Assembly (NCBI RefSeq): GCF_015553625.1
Contig: NZ_JADNGY010000013.1
Location: 1-53,485 of the forward strand
Source of the DNA: Streptococcus australis
GTDB taxonomy: Bacteria > Bacillota > Bacilli > Lactobacillales > Streptococcaceae
Direction: 5' to 3'
Length of the DNA: 53,485 nt
Shown: positions 45,727-53,485 of the stretch, in pieces
Layout of the letters: every line of letters begins with the position of its first letter
Numbering within the stretch: position 1 is the first letter of the stretch
Notes under the pieces: generated by a model
Databases searched by the model: none
What the model saw: the letters and a program-made list of their open reading frames with translations, nothing else
Told to the model about the DNA's origin: nothing
Position numbers and translations under genes: made by a program

Positions 45727-45753
45727 GGAAAACGTTTGTCTAAAACGTTTTCA
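45727..45753. promoter_or_regulatory. MalR/CcpA-like operators C and D
   Basis: Two adjacent AACGTT-centred palindromes, GGAAAACGTTTGTC (45727-45740) and AAAACGTTTTCA (45742-45753), just downstream of the malX transcription start. Their centres are about 14 bp apart. Together with A and B they make four related sites in 250 bp. Confidence 0.75.
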
Positions 45754-45792
45754 ACTAATAATCTTATTTTTATTCTTTAGGAGGAATAAATC

Positions 45793-47049
45793 ATGAAACG
45801 CACAATTCTTCGAAGCGCTGCTGTACTTGGTACAGTCGGATTCGCATCACTTCTTTTGGTAGCTTGTGGAGGCAAAAAAGAGGATTCTTCTTCTGCTAAA
45901 AACTCGTTAACCGTCTACGTTGATAATGGTTACAAATCATATATGGAAGAAGCTGCGAAAGCTTTTGAAAAAGAAAGTGGTACAAAAGTAACTATCAAGA
46001 CTGGTGACGCTCTTGGTGGTTTGGACAAATTGTCTCTTGACAACCAATCTGGTAAAGCTCCAGACGTTATGATGGCACCATACGACCGCGTAGGTGGTCT
46101 TGGTAACGACGGTCAATTGGCAGAAGTTACATTGAACAAAGACAGCAAGACTGACAAAACAACTGAATCACTTGTAACAAACGGTGGCAAAGTATATGGA
46201 GCACCAGCAGTTATCGAAACATTGGTTCTTTACTACAACAAAGACCTCCTACAAGAAGCTCCAAAAACATTTGGTGAACTTGAAGAATTAGCAAAAGACA
46301 GCAAGTATGACTTCGCTGGTGAAGAAGGTAAAAACACTGCCTTCCTTGCTGACTGGACAAACTTCTACTATGCATACGGACTCCTTTCAGGTAACGGTGG
46401 ATATGTCTTCGGTAAAAATGGTACAGATCCAAAAGACGTAGGTTTGAACAACCAAGGTGCCATCGACGGTATCGAATACGCGAAAACTTGGTACGCTAAA
46501 TGGCCTAAAGGATTGCAAGACACTAAAGGTGCTGCAAACTTCATCCAAACTCAATTCCAAGAAGGTAAGACAGCTGCCATCATCGATGGACCATGGAAAG
46601 CATCTTCATTGAAAGAAGCTAAAGTAAACTACGGTGTAGCAACTATCCCTACCCTTCCAAACGGAAAAGCATACTCTGCCTTCGGTGGTGGTAAAGCTTG
46701 GGTTATCCCTGCAGGTGCTAATAACCCTGAAGCAGCTCAAAAATTTGTTGACTTCTTGACTTCAACTGATCAACAAAAAGCCTTCTACGATAAGACTAAC
46801 GAAGTGCCAGCTAACACAGAAGCTCGTGAATACGCTGTTGGTAAAAACGATGAGTTGACAACTGCCGTTGTTAAACAGTTTGAAAATGCTCAACCAATGC
46901 CAAACATCTCTGAAATGAGTACTGTTTGGGATCCAGCTGCAACTATGCTCTTCGACGCTGTAAGTGGTAAGAAATCTGCTAAAGATGCTGCTGACGATGC
47001 TGTTAAATTGATCAAAGAAACTATCGAACAAAAATTCGGTGGCAAGTAA
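45793..47049 (+). CDS. malX: Maltose/maltodextrin-binding lipoprotein
   Basis: Substrate-binding protein of the maltodextrin ABC importer, lipid-anchored on the outer face of the membrane. The 418 residues start with a lipoprotein signal ending LLLVACGG (lipobox Cys25), followed by a polar linker and the solute-binding fold (LTVYVDNGYKSYMEEAAKAF, APDVMMAPYDRVGGL, NGGKVYGAPAVIETLVLYYN, AAIIDGPWKASSL, AFGGGKAWVIPAGANNPEAA). AGGAGGAATAA is a strong ribosome-binding site. First gene of malXCD. Confidence 0.96.
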   Translation: MKRTILRSAAVLGTVGFASLLLVACGGKKEDSSSAKNSLTVYVDNGYKSYMEEAAKAFEKESGTKVTIKTGDALGGLDKLSLDNQSGKAPDVMMAPYDRVGGLGNDGQLAEVTLNKDSKTDKTTESLVTNGGKVYGAPAVIETLVLYYNKDLLQEAPKTFGELEELAKDSKYDFAGEEGKNTAFLADWTNFYYAYGLLSGNGGYVFGKNGTDPKDVGLNNQGAIDGIEYAKTWYAKWPKGLQDTKGAANFIQTQFQEGKTAAIIDGPWKASSLKEAKVNYGVATIPTLPNGKAYSAFGGGKAWVIPAGANNPEAAQKFVDFLTSTDQQKAFYDKTNEVPANTEAREYAVGKNDELTTAVVKQFENAQPMPNISEMSTVWDPAATMLFDAVSGKKSAKDAADDAVKLIKETIEQKFGGK

Positions 47050-47063
47050 AACAGTTCCCAAGG

Positions 47064-47090
47064 GGCTGGGAATCTTTCCCAGCCTTTCGC
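47064..47090 (+). terminator. Intercistronic hairpin between malX and malC (attenuator)
   Basis: Stem GGCTGGGAA / TTCCCAGCC followed by TTTCG, 14 bp after the malX stop. Partial termination or 3'-end protection here would give more binding protein than permease, as is common in ABC import operons. Confidence 0.65.
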
Positions 47091-47130
47091 TGTGATGTGG
47101 CCTCTGACCGCTCACATATAAGGAGTCGAT

Positions 47131-48426
47131 ATGGAAACACAACAAAATCCAAAAAAGGCAATGTGGTTATCCCTCATTCCTGGCTTGGGACAAATCTATA
47201 ACAAACAGAAAGCAAAAGGATACATCTTTCTCGGTGTAACGCTTGTCTTTCTCGCTTACTTTTTCGGGCTTGGTTTGGGGGAATTGTCCAAACTCATCAC
47301 CCTCGGTACCGTCCGTGGACAAGATAACTCTCTTTTTATCTTAATCCGTGGTGCCTTCCACTTAATTATCACAGTCGTTTATTTGATGTTCTACGCTCTG
47401 AATATCAAAGATGCGGGTACTGTAGCCAAGCGGATTAATAATGGCATTCGAGTACCGATGACTCTAAAAGAGATGGTGAATGCTATCTATGAAAATGGCT
47501 TCCCATATCTTTTGATCATCCCTTCTTATATTGCTATGACCTTTGCAATCATCTTCCCCGTTTTGGTTACCCTGATGATTGCCTTTACCAACTACGACTT
47601 TAAGCATACAGCTCGCTTTACGCTCCTTGATTGGATCGGACTTCAAAACTTCACCAACATGTGGACTTTGAGTACCTTCCGTTCTGCCTTTACATCTGTA
47701 TTAGGCTGGACCTTGATCTGGGCCTTGGCAGCTTCAACACTTCAAATCGTTCTTGGTATCTTGACAGCCATTATTTCTAACCAACCATTCATTAAAGGAA
47801 AACGCATCTTTGGGGTCATCTTCCTTCTTCCATGGGCGGTCCCTGCCTTCATCACTATCTTGACCTTCTCAAACATGTTCAACGATAGTATCGGGGCCAT
47901 CAATGCGCAAGTCATTCCTCTATTTGCGAAGATTTTCCCATTCTTAGATGGGGTTCTCATTCCTTGGAAAACGGACCCTACCTGGACAAAAATTGCTTTG
48001 ATTATGATGCAAGGTTGGCTCGGCTTCCCTTACATTTACGTCTTGACACTGGGAATCTTGCAATCTATTCCAAACGATCTTTATGAAGCAGCCTACATTG
48101 ATGGGGCGAATGCTTGGCAAAAATTCCGCAACATTACCTTCCCAATGATTTTGGCTGTTGCGGCACCAACGCTCATTAGCCAATACACCTTCAACTTTAA
48201 CAACTTCTCCATTATCTACCTCTTTAACGATGGTGGACCTGGATCTGTTGGAGGAAATGCTGGTTCGACAGATATCTTGATTTCTTGGATCTATAAATTG
48301 ACAACGAACTCATCACCTCAATACTCAATGGCTGCTGCGGTTACGTTGATTATCTCTCTGATTGTGATCTCGATCTCGATGATCGCCTTCAAGAAACTGC
48401 ACGCATTTGATATGGAGGATGTGTAA
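47131..48426 (+). CDS. malC: Maltodextrin ABC transporter permease MalC (MalF type)
   Basis: A 431-residue inner-membrane permease with about eight hydrophobic segments. The N-terminus ([19 protein letters not shown]) is the extension typical of Gram-positive MalF proteins. The ATPase-contact EAA loop is [20 protein letters not shown]. With MalD it forms the channel for maltodextrins handed over by MalX. AAGGAG precedes the ATG. Confidence 0.96.
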   Translation: METQQNPKKAMWLSLIPGLGQIYNKQKAKGYIFLGVTLVFLAYFFGLGLGELSKLITLGTVRGQDNSLFILIRGAFHLIITVVYLMFYALNIKDAGTVAKRINNGIRVPMTLKEMVNAIYENGFPYLLIIPSYIAMTFAIIFPVLVTLMIAFTNYDFKHTARFTLLDWIGLQNFTNMWTLSTFRSAFTSVLGWTLIWALAASTLQIVLGILTAIISNQPFIKGKRIFGVIFLLPWAVPAFITILTFSNMFNDSIGAINAQVIPLFAKIFPFLDGVLIPWKTDPTWTKIALIMMQGWLGFPYIYVLTLGILQSIPNDLYEAAYIDGANAWQKFRNITFPMILAVAAPTLISQYTFNFNNFSIIYLFNDGGPGSVGGNAGSTDILISWIYKLTTNSSPQYSMAAAVTLIISLIVISISMIAFKKLHAFDMEDV

Positions 48427-48427
48427 A

Positions 48428-49270
48428 ATGAAAAATTCAGTTCAATTTAAACGCCGCCTTAATCATTTCTTGACTTACCTCTACTTGGTTGTCCTATCAA
48501 TTGTTATCATCTATCCTTTGTTGATTACGGTTCTTTCAGCCTTCAAAACTGGTAACGTCAGTGCCTTTACGCTTGATTTCAGTGGCAGTCTCAGCTTTGA
48601 TAACTTCCAAAAACTCTTTACGGATACCCTCTATGGCACTTGGTATCTCAATACCTTGATTATCGCCATTATTACCATGGTTGCTCAAACATCTATCATT
48701 ACCCTGGCAGGGTATGCCTACAGCCGCTATAACTTCTTGGCTCGTAAGCAAAGTTTGGTCTTCTTCTTGATTATCCAAATGGTACCTACCATGGCTGCTT
48801 TGACTGCCTTCTTCGTTATGGCCTTGATGTTGAACGCCTTGAACCACAGCTGGTTCCTGATCTTCCTCTATGTCGGTGGAGGAATCCCCATGAACGCTTG
48901 GTTGATGAAGGGTTACTTCGATACCGTCCCAATTTCACTTGATGAATCTGCAAAATTGGATGGTGCTGGACACTTCCGTCGCTTCTGGCAAATCGTCCTT
49001 CCATTGGTTCGCCCAATGATTGCGGTCCAAGCGCTTTGGGCCTTCATGGGACCTTTTGGAGACTACATCTTGTCTAAATTCTTGCTTCGTGACGAAATCA
49101 ACTACACGGTAGCGGTTGGTCTTCAAACCTTTATCAGCGACCAAAAAAATCAAAAGATTGCCTTCTTTGCGGCAGGTGCGATTCTGATTGCAGTCCCAAT
49201 CTGTGTGCTCTTCTTCTTCCTCCAAAAGAACTTTGTTTCAGGCTTGACAGCTGGTGGGGATAAAGGATAA
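48428..49270 (+). CDS. malD: Maltodextrin ABC transporter permease MalD (MalG type)
   Basis: A 280-residue permease with six hydrophobic segments and the EAA loop [22 protein letters not shown] use the ATG at 48428, one base after the malC stop codon and preceded by GGAGG; an upstream in-frame ATG inside malC has no ribosome-binding site. No ATPase gene follows, so the importer probably uses a shared MsmK-like ATPase coded elsewhere. Confidence 0.95.
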   Translation: MKNSVQFKRRLNHFLTYLYLVVLSIVIIYPLLITVLSAFKTGNVSAFTLDFSGSLSFDNFQKLFTDTLYGTWYLNTLIIAIITMVAQTSIITLAGYAYSRYNFLARKQSLVFFLIIQMVPTMAALTAFFVMALMLNALNHSWFLIFLYVGGGIPMNAWLMKGYFDTVPISLDESAKLDGAGHFRRFWQIVLPLVRPMIAVQALWAFMGPFGDYILSKFLLRDEINYTVAVGLQTFISDQKNQKIAFFAAGAILIAVPICVLFFFLQKNFVSGLTAGGDKG

Positions 49271-49503
49271 AATAAGGTTTTCTATCAGAAGTTTGTCACC
49301 TTCCATGAATAGGTACAACTTCCATCATTGAAAAAAAGAAGGAGAATTTTTCTCAGTCACATAAATTTTATCTTTAAGGAAAGGATGGGAGTGGGACAAG
49401 TATAGCAAATTGCTTGATTTGCTACCGGTCTCTCTCCCATCTTTGGTTAAGGATAAAATCTTGTTATGCTCTCCACCATTTCGGAGATTAGAAAGGTCAA
49501 TTC
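49271..49503 (+). other. Gap between malD and malA, with a hairpin
   Basis: No gene seen. At 49385-49440 a hairpin has outer arms ATGGGAG / CTCCCAT and inner arms TAGCAAAT / ATTTGCTA. Its left arm GGGAGTGGGACA resembles the end of the 175-bp element, so it may be a reduced relative; it probably terminates malXCD transcription in part. Confidence 0.55.
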
Positions 49504-50316
49504 ATGCCCTATCCATTTAATTATTTTTCCAGCCTTTTTAAGGTTAGAAAAGCATTTGCTAACCGCAAACAACTCAGTTGGTTCCAAATGATTTTTACCT
49601 CACTCTTTCTTCTATCCTTGACCCTCATTCCTGTCGCCGTTCAAAATGCAGAACTCCAGACCTACCCCTTAACTACCTTCGTTAGCGATGTCTTTGATCC
49701 CTTAACGGAGGATGTTATGAAAGACTTGAAAGAAAGTGTCCGTATTGACCAGCATGAACTAGTCTATAACAGTCATTTTGGAGTTCATAAGAACAAAGCT
49801 GGCCATGTTATCATCGGTCATCACGAAGGGACTTCATTAGGTGAAAAATTAACCCTCTATTTCGATAAGACCCAACTAGTAATTAGCAGAGAAAATAAAG
49901 AACTTGCAAGCATTCCTTATCAGGCAATCAATCAAAAGAGTCTTGAAAACAAAGATGCTTTAAGCCAAGCCATTTCCAAAGATTGGTTCCAAGCCAATCG
50001 ATTGGCCGTTAGCCTCTTCCTCGTCCTCTTCTCAGGTTTCTTATCTGCTGTGAATTTTGCAATTTTAGTATTTGGAGCTTCCTTCTTCCTCTTCTTGACA
50101 CGGAAGTCACGTCTCTTCTCTCTCAAGACCTTCAAAGAATGCTTCAACTTCACTCTCAACTGTCTTGGATTGCCTATTCTTGCCAGCGTCCTGGTCAGTT
50201 TATTGTTCCACCAAGTCTTTACCACAACCATCTTGATCCAAAATATCCTATTTGTCTTGTTCCTAGCGCTTGCCTTCTATAAGACTCATTTCCGGGATCC
50301 AGATTACAAACCTTAG
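49504..50316 (+). CDS. malA: MalA, DUF1189 family membrane protein
   Basis: A 270-residue protein with one hydrophobic segment near the N-terminus (about 30-47) and several in the second half (about 165-265), with an extracellular region between. It matches the DUF1189 proteins annotated as MalA, coded next to malR in streptococci; the biochemical role is unknown. Ends 11 bp before malR with GGGAGG between, so malA-malR-pulA form an operon. Confidence 0.85.
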   Translation: MPYPFNYFSSLFKVRKAFANRKQLSWFQMIFTSLFLLSLTLIPVAVQNAELQTYPLTTFVSDVFDPLTEDVMKDLKESVRIDQHELVYNSHFGVHKNKAGHVIIGHHEGTSLGEKLTLYFDKTQLVISRENKELASIPYQAINQKSLENKDALSQAISKDWFQANRLAVSLFLVLFSGFLSAVNFAILVFGASFFLFLTRKSRLFSLKTFKECFNFTLNCLGLPILASVLVSLLFHQVFTTTILIQNILFVLFLALAFYKTHFRDPDYKP

Positions 50317-50327
50317 GGAGGTCTTTT

Positions 50328-51311
50328 ATGCGTGTCACCATCAAAGATGTCGCCAAACTAGCTGGCGTTGCACCATCTACCGTTACACGAGTGATTCAAA
50401 ATAAATCTACCATCAGTGAAGCCACTAAAAAGCGGGTTCGTTCTGCCATGAAAGAACTGGATTACCATCCAAACCTAAATGCTCGTAGCTTAGTGAGCCA
50501 GTCCAGTCAGGTGATTGCCCTTGTCTTGCCCGATGAAAGTGATGTGTTCTTCCAAAACCCCTTCTTCCCTACGGTCCTCCGTGGGATTAGCCAGGTCGCC
50601 TCTGATCATGGCTATGCGATTCAGATTTGTACAGGGGCTAATGAACCCCACCGCCTCGCTCAACTCAAACAAATGATTTATGGTAAGCGGGTGGATGGAC
50701 TCATCTTCCTCTATTCCAAATTGAATGATCCTCTGGTTGACTTCTGTATTGAAGATAAATTTCCTTTCTTGATTTTAGGGAAAGCAACTTCCCCTTTTGT
50801 ATCCTTAGTCGATAACGACAATGTTAAAGCAGCCTTTGATGCGACCGAATATTTTATCAACAAGGGATACCAACATATCGCTTTCCTTGGAGGAAATAAG
50901 GAATTGGCTGTTTCTCAAGACCGCTACAAGGGTTATCAAGAAGCTCTGGCCAGTCATCAAATCCCTCTTCGTGAAGAATTGGTCAAGTTCTCCTTTGGTT
51001 TCTTGCTCGAAGAAAATTCTTACCAAATCATGGATACCCTGCCTTTTGAAGAACTCGAAGCACTCATGACAACGGATATTCTGGTTGCCGAAGGGGTCCG
51101 GAGATACCTGAGCGATAAACAAGTCGATCTTCCGATTATTTCCTTCGACTCTATTAAACCACGGATTCCAATTGATGCCTATATTGATATTAATACGGTT
51201 GAATTAGGACGTGAATCTGTCAGAACCTTACTCCAAATTATTAAGGACAACAAGGAAAACAAAACTGTTTGCTACAGACAGCTTATTGAACATTCGATTA
51301 TTGAACTTTAG
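50328..51311 (+). CDS. malR: Maltose operon repressor MalR (LacI family)
   Basis: A 327-residue LacI/GalR regulator. The helix-turn-helix is residues 3-24 (TIKDVAKLAGVAPSTVTRVI) with the hinge helix NLNARSL near 50-58; the effector domain follows (VIALVLPDESDVFFQNPFFP, LVDNDNVKAAF, IAFLGGNKELAVSQDRYKGY, LPIISFDSI). It should repress malXCD and malQP by binding the AACGTT-centred operators and release them with maltose or maltotriose; this is known for pneumococcal MalR and inferred here. Confidence 0.95.
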   Translation: MRVTIKDVAKLAGVAPSTVTRVIQNKSTISEATKKRVRSAMKELDYHPNLNARSLVSQSSQVIALVLPDESDVFFQNPFFPTVLRGISQVASDHGYAIQICTGANEPHRLAQLKQMIYGKRVDGLIFLYSKLNDPLVDFCIEDKFPFLILGKATSPFVSLVDNDNVKAAFDATEYFINKGYQHIAFLGGNKELAVSQDRYKGYQEALASHQIPLREELVKFSFGFLLEENSYQIMDTLPFEELEALMTTDILVAEGVRRYLSDKQVDLPIISFDSIKPRIPIDAYIDINTVELGRESVRTLLQIIKDNKENKTVCYRQLIEHSIIEL

Positions 51312-51319
51312 GAGAACCT

Positions 51320-53371
51320 ATGACAACTCATTTTTCAGCTTATTTAGATGACCAAGACTTGATTCGCGTGGAAGGAGGAGAGAGCGTAATGGCCTCTCTT
51401 CCTTTTACATTGACGTCTGGTTCGAAAACGATTGAACTCCTGCCGACGGAGGAAGAAAAAACTCTTCGAAGCCCCCTTCCCATCGACATGAGTCAAAGCT
51501 ATACTCTTTCAAATGGTAAAGGAGAGTCCTGCCTCCTCCACTTCCGGGATATCGTCCGTCAACCCATCTTTGATCAGCTTTATGCTTATGATGGAGAGGA
51601 TTTAGGAGCTCATTACTCAAAAGAAAAAACGACCTTTGCCTTCTGGGCTCCTATCTCTCAAGAGGTTGAGCTCTTGATCAACCAAACTGCCTACCCGATG
51701 GAGCGGACAGAAAAAGGAGTTTGGCGTCTAGTACTCGAGGGAGATTGGGAAAAAGCCTCTTATTACTACCAGCATCAGGTCAATGGTGTAACCCATATCG
51801 TTCATGACCCTTATGCCCTTTCTTCTGAAGCCAATTCAGGAGCTAGCTATGTCATCGACCGCCACAAGATTGAGCGCCCCATTCAGCGTGCAACGACACA
51901 ACTGGATCCGACTCAGGCCATTATTTATGAACTGAGTGTCCGGGACTTCTCCATGCAAAAAGAAGCAGGATTCCAACACCCTGGGACCTTCCCAGCCTTA
52001 TTAGAATCTCCTAAACATGGAAACCAGACCTTTGGCTTTGACTACTTGAAATCCCTAGGCATTACTCATGTTCAGCTCATGCCCCTCTATGATTTTGGGA
52101 GCGTGGATGAAACCAACCCTGTCGCTGGTTACAATTGGGGCTATGACCCTGTCCAATACAATGTCCCTGAAGGAAGTTTTAGCACCCAGCCAAATGATCC
52201 TTACCAACGGATCTTTGAGCTACAACAAGTGATTGATGCCTACCATAAGGCAGACCTCAGTCTCATCATGGACGTCGTCTATAACCACGTTTACCTCTCT
52301 GACGATTTTGCTTTTGAGCAAATTGTCCCAGGCTACTTTTATCGCTATGACCAAGACCGCCAACGAACCAACGGAACCTTCTGTGGCAACGATGTAGCGA
52401 GCGAGAGAGCTATGGTTCGCAACTATATCAAACAATCTGTCAAACAATGGGTTCAACTCTACGGATTTGATGGCTTCCGCTTTGACCTGATGGGCATTCT
52501 TGATCGCCAAACCATGGTGGAAATTCAAGAAGAATTAAGCGCTATTTACCCCAACATTTACCTTTATGGGGAAGGGTGGAAGATGGATACCGGACTGGAT
52601 CCTGAACTCCTGGCTCATCAATACAATGCCAGTCACCTTCGTCCTTATGGCTTTTTCAGTGACAACTTCCGAGATACCGTTAAACGAAGCATCTTGAAAG
52701 AAGGACGTGTAGAAAGTCGCTATCAGGCCAATGATCTTGCCAATATTTTGACTGGCAATGTCGGGCTCAAAGGAGCAGCCCACTTTGTGCGTCCTCAACA
52801 GGCGATTAACTATGTGGAATGCCACGATAACGCAACCTTCTTTGACTATCTCAAGGTTGAAGATCCAAACATTTCAGAGGAGAAGCGACAGGCTAAAGCC
52901 CGTCTCGGCTTGCACCTCGTCCTCTTGTCTCAAGGCGTTCCCTTCCTACATGCTGGCCAAGAGTTCTATCGCAGCAAAGGCTTAGAAGAAAATACTTACA
53001 ATCTTCCAGATGCTCTAAATCAACTAGACTGGCTTTCTTCTACAGCCTATGAAAGAGATATTCAGTTCCTTCGTGAATTGATTGCCTATCGTAAAGAGGA
53101 AGACCTCCTCCACCTAGAGAAGGCCCAAGACATTCGAGACTACTGTCAAGTCACCTGGACTTCGGAAAACACTTTCTCTTACAGCATCGAAAAAGATGGA
53201 CGCAAACTTCTTATCTTGGTCAACCTGGGGGATCAAGAGTGGACTTATTCACTCAAACAGCCTGCTAGATTAGCAATTGCTCACCCCCATGTTTATACTA
53301 GAGAGCAACAAATTTCTCAAAGAGAATTCACCATTCCAGCCTATAGTTGGATTTTGGTAGAACAAGCATAA
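51320..53371 (+). CDS. pulA: Type I pullulanase (intracellular debranching enzyme)
   Basis: GH13 enzyme that cuts alpha-1,6 branches. The 683 residues have no signal peptide, so it acts in the cytosol on imported branched dextrins. An N-terminal CBM48-like domain (about residues 100-175, TTFAFWAPISQEVELLINQT) precedes the catalytic barrel with the type I marker YNWGYDP (about 271), nucleophile D389 in FDGFRFDLMG, acid/base E418 in YGEGW and D503 in ECHDN. AGGAGAACC precedes the ATG, 8 bp after malR. It differs from the large cell-wall pullulanases (SpuA/PulA) of streptococci. Confidence 0.95.
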   Translation: MTTHFSAYLDDQDLIRVEGGESVMASLPFTLTSGSKTIELLPTEEEKTLRSPLPIDMSQSYTLSNGKGESCLLHFRDIVRQPIFDQLYAYDGEDLGAHYSKEKTTFAFWAPISQEVELLINQTAYPMERTEKGVWRLVLEGDWEKASYYYQHQVNGVTHIVHDPYALSSEANSGASYVIDRHKIERPIQRATTQLDPTQAIIYELSVRDFSMQKEAGFQHPGTFPALLESPKHGNQTFGFDYLKSLGITHVQLMPLYDFGSVDETNPVAGYNWGYDPVQYNVPEGSFSTQPNDPYQRIFELQQVIDAYHKADLSLIMDVVYNHVYLSDDFAFEQIVPGYFYRYDQDRQRTNGTFCGNDVASERAMVRNYIKQSVKQWVQLYGFDGFRFDLMGILDRQTMVEIQEELSAIYPNIYLYGEGWKMDTGLDPELLAHQYNASHLRPYGFFSDNFRDTVKRSILKEGRVESRYQANDLANILTGNVGLKGAAHFVRPQQAINYVECHDNATFFDYLKVEDPNISEEKRQAKARLGLHLVLLSQGVPFLHAGQEFYRSKGLEENTYNLPDALNQLDWLSSTAYERDIQFLRELIAYRKEEDLLHLEKAQDIRDYCQVTWTSENTFSYSIEKDGRKLLILVNLGDQEWTYSLKQPARLAIAHPHVYTREQQISQREFTIPAYSWILVEQA

Positions 53372-53374
53372 AAA

Positions 53375-53485
53375 AGAGGCTGGGACAAAAGTCCTAGCCT
53401 CTCAATTGTCTTTGGATTGTCGAGCAAGACGCAGTGGTTGAGTGGGCTCTACTACGCTGATTTCATCAGCTTTTACAGCCCTACT
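53375..53485. repeat. 175-bp palindromic intergenic element, copy 3 (cut by window end)
   Basis: Starts 3 bp after the pulA stop with the same hairpin end as copy 2 (AGAGGCTGGGAC-AAAA-GTCCTAGCCTCT) and runs in the same orientation, nearly identical over the visible 111 bp. Confidence 0.9.

Overview
The window is a low-GC Firmicute chromosome segment that reads as Streptococcus, mitis/sanguinis type. The evidence is a wzg-wzh-wzd-wze-wchA polysaccharide locus, a cinA-recA pair with a competence cin-box, the malXCD/malQP/malAR-pulA maltodextrin cluster, extended -10 (TGn-TATAAT) promoters, and streptococcal lipoproteins. The species cannot be fixed from the sequence alone; a S. parasanguinis/S. 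australis/S. sanguinis-like oral commensal is my best guess. No rRNA, tRNA, CRISPR array, transposase or prophage was seen.

1-18234 (minus strand): a Wzx/Wzy-dependent surface polysaccharide locus, read right to left: wzg, wzh, wzd, wze, wchA, a licD-family phosphotransferase, a WecG/TagA-type transferase, a GT4, wecB, a GT2, tarI, tarJ, wzx, wzy, glf and a Gtf3/galactofuranosyltransferase-like gene. The precursor genes predict a repeat unit containing ManNAc (wecB), galactofuranose (glf) and ribitol phosphate (tarI/tarJ plus licD), started by WchA on undecaprenyl phosphate. Beyond a terminator lies a truncated gene for a secreted GH25 muramidase with GBS-Bsp-like repeats.

18235-29000 (minus strand): an intergenic cluster of palindromes, a lipoprotein, cardiolipin synthase, a small lipoprotein, folC, the ireB-ruvX-DUF1292 operon, two tandem DUF1307 lipoproteins, spx, recA and cinA. 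cinA has both a housekeeping promoter and a ComX/SigX cin-box.

29352-41353: an S66 (MccF-like) peptidase, tag, ruvA, mutL, a two-gene LytTR/DUF3021 regulatory unit lying between mutL and mutS, mutS, argR divergent from argS, a small membrane protein, nrdI and a four-helix membrane protein.

41527-53371: the maltodextrin regulon. malQ-malP diverge from malX-malC-malD, with four CcpA/MalR-like operators between them; malA, malR and pulA follow. MalXCD import maltodextrins, PulA debranches, and MalQ and MalP convert them to glucose and glucose-1-phosphate. No ATPase gene is present, so a shared MsmK-type ATPase elsewhere is likely.

Three copies (one cut by the window end) of a roughly 175-bp palindromic element lie directly after gene ends, each in the same orientation relative to the gene just upstream.
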